This document shows positions 46,012-53,808 of a stretch of DNA of 64,000 bases, in pieces. How positions within the stretch are numbered: position 1 is the first letter of the stretch; the number at the start of each line of letters is the position of its first letter. A program made the translations under genes and the position numbers. Under the pieces are notes generated by a model. The model was given only the letters and a program-made list of their open reading frames with translations. It was not told the origin of the DNA and did no database searches. Origin of the DNA: Hansschlegelia beijingensis (lineage in GTDB: Bacteria; Pseudomonadota; Alphaproteobacteria; Rhizobiales; Methylopilaceae); assembly GCF_014196425.1 (NCBI RefSeq), contig NZ_JACIDR010000007.1, positions 124,001 to 188,000 of the forward strand, written 5' to 3'.

Positions 46012-47025
46012 CTAGTCGGCCGGCAGCGCCACGACGCCGGCGGCGCCGTCCTCGGTCCCGAAGGCGAGGCGCGCCCCCGCGCTGTCCCATGCCAGGGCCG
46101 TGACCGGACCGCCCTCTCCCGGATTGCGCCCGAGGATCTCCGCCCCGTCGGAGATCCGAACCATCAGCACGCAGCCATCCTCATAGCCGAGCGCCACCAC
46201 CGCGGCGCGCGGATGGCAGGCGACGCGCGAGACCCGGGCGGGCCGGACGCCGAGTTCCTTGGGGGACTTGCCCATCGGGCCGTCCTTGGCCTGGAACGGC
46301 CACAGGATCGCGGCGTCGGCGCCCGCGGTGGCGAGCGCCTTGCCGTCATTCGTCCAGTCCACCGAGCGCACCTTGCCCGGATAGCCCGACATCCGCATGT
46401 GCGCGCCGTCGGCCATCCGCCAACCGTGGAGCGCGTTCTCCTGCATGGTCGTGACCACGAACCGTCCGTCGGGCGAGAAGGTCACGTCGATATGCGACCC
46501 CTTCCAGGCGAGCTCCTTCGGGGCCGCGTCGACGCGCGGAAACCATAGCGAGACGCCGCCGTAGCGCGCCGCGGCGACCTGATAGCCCTTGGGCGCGAAG
46601 GCGAGCCCGCGGACCGCCGACGGCGCCTCCGTGGTCCTGACCTCGCCCTTGCCGTCGCGCGCATAGACGCGCTTGCCGGACGACCACGCGACCGCGCCGT
46701 CCGCCCCGATGGCGACGGCGTCAATCCAGCCGCCGCCGACCTCTCCGAGCGCCTCGGGCTCGCCGACGCCCCTGAACCGCAGCACCCTGCCGTCGTCGCC
46801 GCCGGTGACGAGCTCGTTCCCGGCCGCGGCCGCCACGAGCACGCCCCCCTCATGAGCCGCGATCCGGGTCTCGCCGCCCTCCCCCACGAACAGTACCCCG
46901 CCGTCGCCGAGCGCGAAGGCCGCCGCCTCGCCCACAAAGGCCGCGGCGATCACATAGGCGCCGGCCTCGACGGGCCGGGTGCGGTCCACCAGCGAGGGAT
47001 AGCCGGCGTCAGAGGGCATGGACAT
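46012..47025 (-). CDS. WD40 repeat protein
   Basis: This 337-residue protein is made of about seven beta-propeller blades. Repeats include LVTGGDDGRVLRFRGVGEP, FSPDGRFVVTTMQENALHGW, DWTNDGKALATAGADAAILWPF and ALAWDSAGARLAFGTEDGAAG. There is no signal peptide. It follows the CobW-type GTPase by 54 bases on the same strand, so the two are probably an operon. WD40 next to COG0523 GTPases recurs in alphaproteobacteria and suggests a partner or scaffold role in metal handling; that is inference. Start at 47025 or 47019 is uncertain. Confidence 0.88.
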   Translation of the reverse strand: MSMPSDAGYPSLVDRTRPVEAGAYVIAAAFVGEAAAFALGDGGVLFVGEGGETRIAAHEGGVLVAAAAGNELVTGGDDGRVLRFRGVGEPEALGEVGGGWIDAVAIGADGAVAWSSGKRVYARDGKGEVRTTEAPSAVRGLAFAPKGYQVAAARYGGVSLWFPRVDAAPKELAWKGSHIDVTFSPDGRFVVTTMQENALHGWRMADGAHMRMSGYPGKVRSVDWTNDGKALATAGADAAILWPFQAKDGPMGKSPKELGVRPARVSRVACHPRAAVVALGYEDGCVLMVRISDGAEILGRNPGEGGPVTALAWDSAGARLAFGTEDGAAGVVALPAD

Positions 47026-47079
47026 GAAGGATCAGTTCCGGAGTTGGCGTTTCGGCGGATCGGCGACGTCGCGCGAGCT

Positions 47080-48216
47080 TCAGGCCGCGCAGGCCTCGAA
47101 TCCCTGCCTGAGCTTGGCCTCGTCGAGCTCCTTGCCGATGAACACGATCTTCGAGCGACGCTTCTCGTCCGGCCTCCACTCGCGCTGCAGGTCGCCGTCG
47201 AGGATCATGTGCACGCCCTGGAAGACGAACCGGCGCGGCTCGCCCGCAAAGGCCAGGATGCCCTTCCAGCGAAGGAAGTTCTGGCCCTCGGTCTGAGCGA
47301 GATTGTTGACCCAGGGCATGAACTTGTTGGCGTCGACGTCGCCCGGGATCTCGAACGCGACCGACTGCATGGTCTCGTCGTGATAGTGCTTGAGGCCGCC
47401 ATGGCTGTGCTCGCCATGGCCGTGGTCGTGATGCTTGTGGCCATGATCCTCGCCCGCGGCGTGGTCATGCCCGCAGCCGCAGTCCGGCCCATGCTCATGG
47501 TGGTGATGGTGGTCGTGGCCATGACCGTGGTGGTGGTGGTCATGCGCATGATCGTCAGCCTCCAGGAAGGCCGGCTCGATGCTGAGGATGCGGTCGAGGT
47601 CGAAGGCGCCCTTGTCGAGCACCGCGTCGAGCGGCACGTCGCATTTCGTGGTGCGGATCACCCGCGCGTAGGGGTTGATGCCGCGGATACGGCCCTCGAC
47701 CTCGTCGAGTTCGTCCCTGGAGACGAGGTCGGTCTTGTTGAGCAGGATCACGTCCGCGAACGCGATCTGGTTCTTGGCCTCGGGCGCGTCCTTGAGGCGC
47801 TCGGTCAGCCACTTCGCGTCCGCGACGGTGACGACCGCGTCGAGCCGGGCCTTCCGGCCGACCTCCTCGTCGATGAAGAAGGTTTGCGCCACCGGCGCGG
47901 GATCCGCGAGGCCGGTGGTCTCGACGATGATCGCGTCGAACTTGCCCTTGCGCTTCATCAGGCCTTCGAGAATCCGGATCAGGTCGCCGCGTACGGTGCA
48001 GCAGACGCAGCCATTGTTCATCTCGAAGACTTCCTCATCGGCTCCGACGACGAGGTCGTTGTCGATGCCGATCTCGCCGAACTCGTTGACGATGACGGCG
48101 TATTTCTTTCCGTGAGGTTCGGAGAGGATGCGGTTGAGCAGCGTCGTCTTGCCGGCGCCGAGATAGCCGGTGAGCACGGTGACGGGCGTCTTTTCGGACG
48201 AAGCGTCGGCAGCCAT
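47080..48216 (-). CDS. CobW/COG0523 GTPase with a histidine-rich metal-binding loop
   Basis: This 378-residue G3E GTPase has Walker A TGYLGAGKTTLLN, the COG0523 metal site NNGCVCCTV, Walker B IIVETTGLADP and the base motif LLNKTDLV. A very His-rich loop lies at about residues 238-300, with more than 25 His plus CGCG. The CobW C-terminal domain follows. Such proteins deliver zinc (the ZigA/ZNG1 class) or cobalt to client enzymes. The His loop argues for zinc or nickel storage and transfer. The ATG at 48216 has GGAGG four bases upstream; upstream codons run into tRNA-His. It heads an operon with the WD40 gene. Confidence 0.92.
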   Translation of the reverse strand: MAADASSEKTPVTVLTGYLGAGKTTLLNRILSEPHGKKYAVIVNEFGEIGIDNDLVVGADEEVFEMNNGCVCCTVRGDLIRILEGLMKRKGKFDAIIVETTGLADPAPVAQTFFIDEEVGRKARLDAVVTVADAKWLTERLKDAPEAKNQIAFADVILLNKTDLVSRDELDEVEGRIRGINPYARVIRTTKCDVPLDAVLDKGAFDLDRILSIEPAFLEADDHAHDHHHHGHGHDHHHHHEHGPDCGCGHDHAAGEDHGHKHHDHGHGEHSHGGLKHYHDETMQSVAFEIPGDVDANKFMPWVNNLAQTEGQNFLRWKGILAFAGEPRRFVFQGVHMILDGDLQREWRPDEKRRSKIVFIGKELDEAKLRQGFEACAA

Positions 48217-48385
48217 GGGGCCTCCAGCGGAAAGGGCCGCCATGCCGGGCGGCCGCGGAACAGCGGCGCCTGATATAGCGACGGGGCGACGGGACGTCAT
48301 CCCGCGCGGGCGGAGCAATGACGCCGGTCGAACGGAGCGTCGGCACAGGGGGGGTGAAGAAGGGCCGCTTGGGGCCAGGGGCCCG

Positions 48386-48462
48386 TGGTACCGCCACCCC
48401 GGCTTGAACGGGGGACCTCCAGATCCACAATCTGGCGCTCTAACCAACTGAGCTATGGCGGC
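48386..48462 (-). tRNA. tRNA-His (GTG), A73 type, CCA encoded
   Basis: The 77 bases fold as a normal cloverleaf: acceptor GCCGCCA with TGGCGGT, D-stem GCTC/GAGC, anticodon stem CCAGA/TCTGG around TTGTGGA, and T-arm CCCCG-TTCAAGC-CGGGG. The anticodon is GTG. The discriminator is A73, the first pair is G1-U72, and CCA is encoded. The preceding genomic base is G but cannot pair with A73. This is the aberrant alphaproteobacterial tRNA-His, matching the divergent HisRS at 4253. Confidence 0.97.
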
Positions 48463-48542
48463 CTGACGGGGGCCGGTCAGGGCGCGCGGAACCTAGGTGA
48501 AAGCTCCGCGGCGGGCAAGCGTGTTCGACCTGCCGAAGACGC

Positions 48543-48572
48543 AAAAAAGCCCGGACGAGATCCTCGCCCGGG
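48543..48572 (-). terminator. Terminator of the first phasin gene
   Basis: On the minus strand CCCGGGCGAG pairs with CTCGTCCGGG (one G-U pair) around a three-base loop, followed by six T (48548-48543). It is a textbook rho-independent terminator. Confidence 0.9.
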
Positions 48573-48582
48573 ATTTTGCAGG

Positions 48583-48613
48583 CGGCGACGGCCGGTGGAG
48601 CCGGCCGTCGCCG
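48583..48613 (-). repeat. Perfect 13-base-pair hairpin just after the phasin stop
   Basis: CGGCGACGGCCGG (48583-48595) and its exact complement (48601-48613) enclose a five-base loop, six bases after the phasin stop. It probably protects the 3' end of the message or adds to the terminator that follows. Confidence 0.6.
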
Positions 48614-48618
48614 AAACG

Positions 48619-49092
48619 TCAGATCTGGGTCTGCCGCAGGCTGCGGGAGGCGAGATCACGGAACGGCTTCGCGCTCTCGGCGGTCGCCTTCTGGGCGAGC
48701 GAGGAAAGCTCCCTGAGCTGCCCCGTCATCACGTCGAACTGCTGGCGCGCATAGGACGCCTGAAGCTCGACCGCCTGGCTGACCGACTTGGCGCCGAGCA
48801 GAGCCTGCAGGAAATCGAAATGCGCGTTGACGTTCGAGCGCGTCGCCTCGACCGACTTCCGGCCGAGTTCCTTGTAGCTCTTGGACGTGGTCGCGTAGGC
48901 GTCCTCGAGGGCGTCGGACGCCTCCTCGGCCACGGACTTCAGGCGGGCATAGCCGTCCTTCGCCTGCCGGAGGGTCTTGTCGGCGAGCTCACGAACGGCC
49001 GCCGGGGCCGCCTCGCTGGCCTCGCGCGCCGCCGCCGCGGCGTCGTCCACCATCTCTTCAGCCTTGGACGCGGTCTTCTGGGTGGTAGCCAT
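48619..49092 (-). CDS. Phasin family protein
   Basis: Phasins coat polyhydroxyalkanoate granules and control their number and size. The 157-residue protein is Ala-rich and almost wholly helical. It has the family core SNVNAHFDFLQALLGAKSVSQAVELQASYARQQFDVMTGQ at about residues 85-125, and ends in RDLASRSLRQTQI. The N-terminal half is an amphipathic Ala/Glu/Lys helix. It is followed by a strong terminator, and its upstream region carries candidate PhaR sites. A second phasin gene lies upstream in the same orientation, 177 bases away. Confidence 0.92.
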   Translation of the reverse strand: MATTQKTASKAEEMVDDAAAAAREASEAAPAAVRELADKTLRQAKDGYARLKSVAEEASDALEDAYATTSKSYKELGRKSVEATRSNVNAHFDFLQALLGAKSVSQAVELQASYARQQFDVMTGQLRELSSLAQKATAESAKPFRDLASRSLRQTQI

Positions 49093-49212
49093 CTGTCTTC
49101 CTCACTAGGTGCGGCGGACAGGTGAAAGGTCAGAAGGCCGCGCTCCGCCGGGCTGCGATCGCCTTCATGAGCAATGGTCGCGACGATACGCCCGCTGCCG
49201 CGACACTCTCTG

Positions 49213-49251
49213 GTGCGCTGCACACATAATGCTGCACTGCAAAATAATCAA
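49213..49251 (-). promoter_or_regulatory. Phasin promoter region with two TGC-N3-GCA dyads (possible PhaR operators)
   Basis: GTGC-GCT-GCAC (49213-49223) and CTGC-ACT-GCAA (49232-49242) resemble the CTGC-N3/4-GCAG site of the PHA regulator PhaR. The second lies between a possible -35 TTGATT (49251-49246) and -10 TATGTG (49228-49223), and the first overlaps the likely start of transcription. Confidence 0.4.
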
Positions 49252-49269
49252 GCGCCGGGGTTATCTATC

Positions 49270-49650
49270 TCAGGCTTTTGTGTCGCCCGGACGACCGGCG
49301 GCCCCGCCGAGCCGCTGCACCTGCCGGGTGAGGGTCTCGAGCTGGCTCTTGGCGAACTCCGTCTGGACGCGGAGCAGTTCCTCCACCGAGCCCGCGCGCA
49401 GCAGTTTCTGCGCGTAGTCGAAACTCGCCGCCATGTTCTGCTCCGCGAAGGAGACCGCTTCCCCGGCGACGTCGCGGAACCGCCCCTGCGCGCTCTCCGC
49501 CTGAGTCTCGAGCGAGGTCGCAGCCTTCAGGGTGGCGTCCAGGAAGCCCGAGAAGGCCTTGCGCGCCTGATCGACGCTCTGCTCTGCGAAATCGCGCAGT
49601 TCGTTTGGAATCTCGTAGTTTTCCGACGTCCCTTTGCGGGTGTCCGTCAT
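49270..49650 (-). CDS. Phasin family protein (second copy)
   Basis: This 126-residue helical protein has the phasin-2 pattern: IPNELRDFAEQSVDQARKAF near the N-terminus, then the core AASFDYAQKLLRAGSVEELLRVQTEFAKSQLETL. It is more polar and shorter than the copy at 48619. No PHA synthase or depolymerase gene lies in the window. The spacing (177 bases) and the promoter-like sequence between the two phasins suggest separate transcription. It is divergent from the large histidine kinase at 49799, with 148 bases between the starts. Confidence 0.9.
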   Translation of the reverse strand: MTDTRKGTSENYEIPNELRDFAEQSVDQARKAFSGFLDATLKAATSLETQAESAQGRFRDVAGEAVSFAEQNMAASFDYAQKLLRAGSVEELLRVQTEFAKSQLETLTRQVQRLGGAAGRPGDTKA

Positions 49651-49746
49651 GGCGGTGAGGCTCCTGGGGCCGAAGTTAACCCTGACGGCGGATCATGGCG
49701 GAACACGCGGGGCGCCGCCATAGACGGCCTCTCGAGCGGCCGGTAT

Positions 49747-49761
49747 TTAACAGTTCATTAA
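49747..49761. promoter_or_regulatory. CtrA box upstream of the PdhS-like kinase gene
   Basis: TTAA-CAGTTCA-TTAA is an exact match to the CtrA recognition sequence TTAA-N7-TTAA, extended by a C on the right (TTAAC). It lies 38 bases before the kinase start and about 100 bases before the divergent phasin start. Confidence 0.65.
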
Positions 49762-49798
49762 CGCAGCGCCGCTGCCGACCCCTCAGCCTGAGGACGAT

Positions 49799-52678
49799 AT
49801 GGGCCTGGACGCGCCCCTCAACGCTTTCGACGCGGAACGGACGCTTGCCGACGAGAGCGCCCCGGCTGCGTTCGTGGTCGACGCCAAAGGCGAAATCGTC
49901 TGGGCGAACCCGGCGGCCGCGCTTCTCAGGGCGCAGGGCGCGTTCGGCGAAGCCGCCCGGGCCGTGCTGGAACGGATCGGGGCTTCGACCACGACCGGAC
50001 TGGTGCGCATCCGTACGGAAGGGGCCGGCCGGGCCGCGATGACGTTCAAGGGATCGCGCATCGTCGTCGGCGACGGGCACGGCGTGCTGCTGGAAAGCGT
50101 CGAGCCGGCGGCCGGCGGCGGCGCGGGAGCGCAGGCGGAACAGACCGCGCCTTCGCCGGACGTCGGCGCGACGCTCGAAGAGCTTCCGACCGCGCGACCC
50201 GACGAGCCTCTCCGCGGCGAGGAACTCCCCGCCCCCGAGCCTGTGGCCCGGGAACGCGTGGCCCGGGAGCCCGTCGCCGAGGCGCCTTTGGCGCAGGAAG
50301 ACGTGGCGCAGGAGGAGTTGGCGCAGGAGCCCGCAGCCGATGAGCCCGTCGCCGAAGATGACGGCGGCGAGGCGGACGGCGGCGAGGAGCCCGCAGCCGC
50401 GCCGGCCGCAGCGCCGGACTGGTCCGACCTGCGTTTCGTGTTCGAGATCGACGCCGGCGGCAGGATCGCCTTCCTGTCTCCTGACCTGGGCGAAGTGGCG
50501 GGGGCGAGCGCGGCCTCGGCCCTCGGCCGCCCCTGGGACGAGGTCTGCGCCGAGCTCGGGCTCGACCCCGCCGGCGAGGTGGCGGAGCGGCTGCGGACCC
50601 GGGCGCCCTGGGCGGATGTCGGGATCGCCTGGCCGCTGGCCGGCGGAGGACGGCTCCCGCTCGTCCTGTCGGCGCTGCCGATCTTCGATCGCGGTCGCAC
50701 CTTCATCGGCTTCCGCGGCCTCGGCCGGGCCACGCCGGCGACCGCCCCCGGGAGCGACGAGGCCGTGCCGGTCGCCCAGCCGGACGCCCTCGAGGCTTCG
50801 CCGGCCGAACCCGCATCGGAGCAGCAGCCGACGGCGGCGCTGGCCGACGCGCCCGAGACGCCTCCCTCCGACGCGCCGAGCTCCGGCCAGCCGGCGCCGC
50901 ACGTGGAGGAGCCGGAGGTGGCGGCGCTCGCCGACGAGCCGCCGCCGATCGTCTCGCTGCCTCAGCCGGCCGAAACGTTCGAAGGCAACGTCGTCAAGCT
51001 GCGGGACCCCGCGATCGCGCCGCGGCCGCCGGCGCCGCAAGGGCTCTCGGTGGTGGAGGAGACCGCGTTCGACGAGATCGCGCGCCGCCTCCGCGACTTC
51101 AGCGGGCGGCTTTCGCAGGAGGCCCCGGAGCGGCCGGCGGCCTCGCTCCCGGAGACCGCCGAAATGGTGGTTCCGGCCAATCCGCCGGCCGACTGGACGC
51201 TCGACGACATCGACGGCCGGGCCCCGGACGCCTCCTATGCGGACGATCTGCTGCGGGTGCTGGACAAGCTGCCGCTGGGCGCCCTGATCCTGCGCGCCGG
51301 CGAGGTCGCGCACGCCAACCGCCCGGCGCTCGACATGCTGGGCCACAGCGACCTCGCCAGCCTGGTCTCGCGCGGCGCCGGGGATCTCTTCGCCGAGCAA
51401 CTGCCCCGGGACGACGCCGCGCCCTCGAACCTTAGGGTCCTGGCCCGGGACGGGATGGAGATCGACGTCGAGGCCCGGCTCAACGCGATCAGCTGGCGCG
51501 GCGCCCCGGCGACGCTGGTGACGCTGAAGCGGGCCGAGGGCTACTCGGCCGAGGTTCATTCCGCGATCCAGCGCGAGAAGGAGATGGCGGAGATCCTCGA
51601 CACCGCCACCGACGGGGTCATGACGCTGGATTCCGCCGGACGCATCCTGTCGGTCAACCGCAGCGCGCAGGCGCTGTTCGGGATCGACGCCCGCAAGGTG
51701 ATCGGCAGCCTGTTCACGCTGTCGCTCGCGCCGGAAAGCCGCCGGGTGGCGTTCGACTATCTCGACAGCCTGAAGGGCAGCGGCGTCGCGGCCATTCTGA
51801 ACGACGGGCGCGAGGTGCTCGGCCTCGCGAGCCAGGGCGGCGCGATCCCGCTCTATCTCACCATCGGGCGCATCGGCCCCGCCCATGAGGGCCGCTATTG
51901 CGCGGTGCTGCGGGACATCACGCACTGGAAGAAGGCCGAGGAGGAGCTGCTCGCCGCCAAGCGCCAGGCGGAGCGCGCCAACGCGCAGAAGTCCGAGTTC
52001 CTGACCCGGGTGGCGCACGAGATCCGCACCCCGCTCACCGCGATCATCGGCTTCGCGGACGTGATGATCGAGGAGCGCTTCGGGGCGGTCGGCAACTCGC
52101 GCTACAGGGACTATCTGCGCGACATCCGCCAAGCCGGCCACCACCTCATCGCTCTGGTCGGGGATCTGCTCGAGCTCTCGCGGGTGGAGACCGGGCGGCT
52201 CCAGCTGGATTTCGCGCCGGTCGATCTGAACGAGGCGCTGTCCCAGGCGGCCGCGCTGCTCCAGCCGCAGGCGAACCGCGACCGCGTCATCATCCGGACC
52301 TCGCTCGCGCGCACGCTGCCGCCGGTGCTCGCCGACCGGAAGACGCTGCGGCAGATCTTGACGAACCTGCTCTCCCACGCGGTGAAGCTCAGCCGCCCCG
52401 GCGGCCAGGTGATCGCCGCCACGGTGTTCACGGACGCGGGGCAGGCCGTGGTCAGGATCCGCGACTCCGGCGCCGGCATGTCGCCGAGGGACCTTGCGAA
52501 AGCCGTCGAGCCGTTCCGGCCGCTGACGGCGAGCAAGGACTCGGAACCCGGCGGCGGCCTCCCCCTCACCAAGGCGCTCGCCGAAGCGAACCAGGCGCTG
52601 TTCTCCATGCAGAGCGAAGTTGGCGTCGGCACTGTGGTGGAGGTGACGTTTCCTACCGCGCGCGTTCTTGCCGACTGA
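49799..52678 (+). CDS. PAS-domain sensor histidine kinase, PdhS-like
   Basis: This 959-residue cytoplasmic kinase has no membrane segment. An N-terminal PAS-like region (residues 10-110) is followed by a Glu/Pro/Ala-rich repeat stretch (about 120-210) and a second sensor-like segment. Another low-complexity region leads to PAS domains at about 480-700 and HisKA with FLTRVAHEIRTPLTAIIGFADVM (His740). In HATPase_c the N-box reads NLLSHAVKLS, with His860 where the second Asn is normal; the G1 box DSGAGMS and G2 box GGGLPLT are present. The HisKA wording is that of the PdhS/DivJ/PleC kinases, which act on DivK and so on CtrA in Hyphomicrobiales. A perfect CtrA box precedes it. Confidence 0.82.
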   Translation: MGLDAPLNAFDAERTLADESAPAAFVVDAKGEIVWANPAAALLRAQGAFGEAARAVLERIGASTTTGLVRIRTEGAGRAAMTFKGSRIVVGDGHGVLLESVEPAAGGGAGAQAEQTAPSPDVGATLEELPTARPDEPLRGEELPAPEPVARERVAREPVAEAPLAQEDVAQEELAQEPAADEPVAEDDGGEADGGEEPAAAPAAAPDWSDLRFVFEIDAGGRIAFLSPDLGEVAGASAASALGRPWDEVCAELGLDPAGEVAERLRTRAPWADVGIAWPLAGGGRLPLVLSALPIFDRGRTFIGFRGLGRATPATAPGSDEAVPVAQPDALEASPAEPASEQQPTAALADAPETPPSDAPSSGQPAPHVEEPEVAALADEPPPIVSLPQPAETFEGNVVKLRDPAIAPRPPAPQGLSVVEETAFDEIARRLRDFSGRLSQEAPERPAASLPETAEMVVPANPPADWTLDDIDGRAPDASYADDLLRVLDKLPLGALILRAGEVAHANRPALDMLGHSDLASLVSRGAGDLFAEQLPRDDAAPSNLRVLARDGMEIDVEARLNAISWRGAPATLVTLKRAEGYSAEVHSAIQREKEMAEILDTATDGVMTLDSAGRILSVNRSAQALFGIDARKVIGSLFTLSLAPESRRVAFDYLDSLKGSGVAAILNDGREVLGLASQGGAIPLYLTIGRIGPAHEGRYCAVLRDITHWKKAEEELLAAKRQAERANAQKSEFLTRVAHEIRTPLTAIIGFADVMIEERFGAVGNSRYRDYLRDIRQAGHHLIALVGDLLELSRVETGRLQLDFAPVDLNEALSQAAALLQPQANRDRVIIRTSLARTLPPVLADRKTLRQILTNLLSHAVKLSRPGGQVIAATVFTDAGQAVVRIRDSGAGMSPRDLAKAVEPFRPLTASKDSEPGGGLPLTKALAEANQALFSMQSEVGVGTVVEVTFPTARVLAD

Positions 52679-52770
52679 TCACCTGGCCGTCCGGAAGGAC
52701 GTCGCGCCGATGCGCCGTTGACTCTCGCTCAGCGCTCACGATATGAGCAAATAACGAGTGAGAACAGTAG

Positions 52771-52787
52771 TTTAGAGATCTTCCAAA
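52771..52787. promoter_or_regulatory. Irr-type iron box upstream of bfd
   Basis: TTTAGAGATCTTCCAAA, within a longer dyad with AGTAGTTT and AAACTACT arms (52766-52773 and 52785-52792). It resembles the Irr iron-control element (TTTAGAA-N3-TTCTAAA) and lies 33 bases before the bfd start. Irr is expected to repress storage genes when iron is scarce. Confidence 0.55.
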
Positions 52788-52820
52788 CTACTCGTAAGCG
52801 CGCGCTGAGTTGGACACGTC

Positions 52821-53123
52821 ATGATCGTTTGTTCGTGCAACGTTTTAAGCGCGGCGCAGATCAAGAACACCATCGGCGATCCTGCGGCGAACCCGCAGAC
52901 GCCCGGTCAGGTCTATCGGTGCCTGGGCTGCAGCCCGCAATGCGGACGCTGCGCCCGGACCATCAAGGCCATGCTGGCCGACATCAAGGGCCTTGAGCAG
53001 CCGGTCGAAACCGCTTGCGGGGCTTGCCCTGCCGCCTTCCCCGCGGTCACGCATGGCTCCGGCGACGTGCTCGGCATGTCCGGCGACGTGGTCGAAGTCG
53101 CCACAGTCGATCGCCGACGCTAG
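52821..53123 (+). CDS. bfd: Bacterioferritin-associated ferredoxin
   Basis: Bfd carries a 2Fe-2S cluster that reduces bacterioferritin iron for release. The ligands are Cys4 and Cys6 (VCSCN) and Cys41 and Cys44 in CSPQCGRCARTIKAML, the family arrangement. At 100 residues it is longer than the usual 64-75. The extension contains a further pair, CGAC (Cys66, Cys69), and an acidic Gly-rich tail of unknown role. bfr follows 102 bases downstream with its own iron box, so the two genes may be controlled separately. Confidence 0.92.
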   Translation: MIVCSCNVLSAAQIKNTIGDPAANPQTPGQVYRCLGCSPQCGRCARTIKAMLADIKGLEQPVETACGACPAAFPAVTHGSGDVLGMSGDVVEVATVDRRR

Positions 53124-53179
53124 CTCCTGCCGCTCCGCCGCTCCGGGCCTCTCCGCCCTTGCGGCCGCGGCCGCGCGAG

Positions 53180-53196
53180 TTTAGAACACTTCTAAC
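53180..53196. promoter_or_regulatory. Irr-type iron box upstream of bfr
   Basis: TTTAGAACACTTCTAAC contains a perfect inverted repeat TTAGAA-CAC-TTCTAA, very close to the ICE motif bound by Irr in Hyphomicrobiales. It lies 29 bases before the bfr start. Confidence 0.75.
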
Positions 53197-53225
53197 TGGT
53201 CGCGGACGAACTGCAGGAGAGCGCC

Positions 53226-53708
53226 ATGAAGGGCGACGCCAAAGTCATCGAGTTTCTCAACCGGGGCCTCCGCTCGGAGCTGACGGCCATCAATCAGTAC
53301 TGGCTGCATTATCGCATGCTGGACGATTGGGGCTACACGGAGCTCGCGAAGAAGTGGCGCGCCGAGTCCATCGAGGAGATGAACCACGCGGACAAGTTCG
53401 TCACGCGCATCATCTTCCTTGAAGGCTTCCCCAATCTTCAGGTGCTCGACCCGCTTCGGATTGGCCAGAGCATCAAGGAAGTCCTCGAGTGCGACCTTGC
53501 GGCCGAGTACGAGGCTCGCAAGCTCTATCAGGAAGCCGCGACCTACTGCGCGACCGTGGCGGACTATCCGAGCCGCGACCTGTTCGAGGAGCTGATGGCG
53601 GACGAGGAAGGCCACATCGACTTCCTCGAGACGCAGCTGAATCTGGTCGCGCAGCTCGGCGAGCAGCTGTACGCCCAGCGCCACATCGGCGAGTTGCACG
53701 ACGACTGA
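53226..53708 (+). CDS. bfr: Bacterioferritin
   Basis: Bfr forms a 24-subunit haem-containing shell that stores iron as ferric mineral. The 160-residue protein has the ferroxidase ligands in the expected helices: [13 protein letters not shown], then [14 protein letters not shown] with Met52 as haem ligand and Glu51 and His54 as iron ligands, later [13 protein letters not shown] and [17 protein letters not shown]. The gene sits behind an Irr box and after bfd, its physiological electron donor for iron release. A GC-rich hairpin follows the stop. Confidence 0.97.
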   Translation: MKGDAKVIEFLNRGLRSELTAINQYWLHYRMLDDWGYTELAKKWRAESIEEMNHADKFVTRIIFLEGFPNLQVLDPLRIGQSIKEVLECDLAAEYEARKLYQEAATYCATVADYPSRDLFEELMADEEGHIDFLETQLNLVAQLGEQLYAQRHIGELHDD

Positions 53709-53718
53709 GGCAGCGAAC

Positions 53719-53741
53719 GCGGGCGCCATCTGCGCGCCCGC
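53719..53741 (+). terminator. Hairpin after bfr
   Basis: GCGGGCGC pairs with GCGCCCGC around a seven-base loop, 10 bases after the bfr stop. There is no T-run, so it is only a probable terminator. Confidence 0.5.
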
Positions 53742-53758
53742 CACCTGCCTGTGGCATC

Positions 53759-53784
53759 GGAACAAATCCTTCGCGACACTCCTT
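53759..53784 (+). promoter_or_regulatory. EcfG-like promoter of the DUF2934 gene (one mismatch)
   Basis: GGAAC, 17 bases, CCTT, 24 bases before the ATG at 53809. The EcfG consensus is GGAAC-N16/17-CGTT. The -10 element differs in one base. Confidence 0.4.
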
Positions 53785-53808
53785 CATTGATCTCGATGGA
53801 GGAGTGTC

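Noticed and set aside
45851..46090. A minus-strand frame after the WD40 gene containing CGNCMDC
   Set aside because: The Cys cluster looks metal-binding, but there is no start codon with a ribosome binding site before it and the rest is low-complexity Arg/Ala. The only ATG leaves 35 residues and removes part of the cluster.
49676..52378. A 900-codon minus-strand frame opposite the PdhS-like kinase
   Set aside because: It is an Arg/Gly-rich shadow of the kinase gene, with no recognisable domain.
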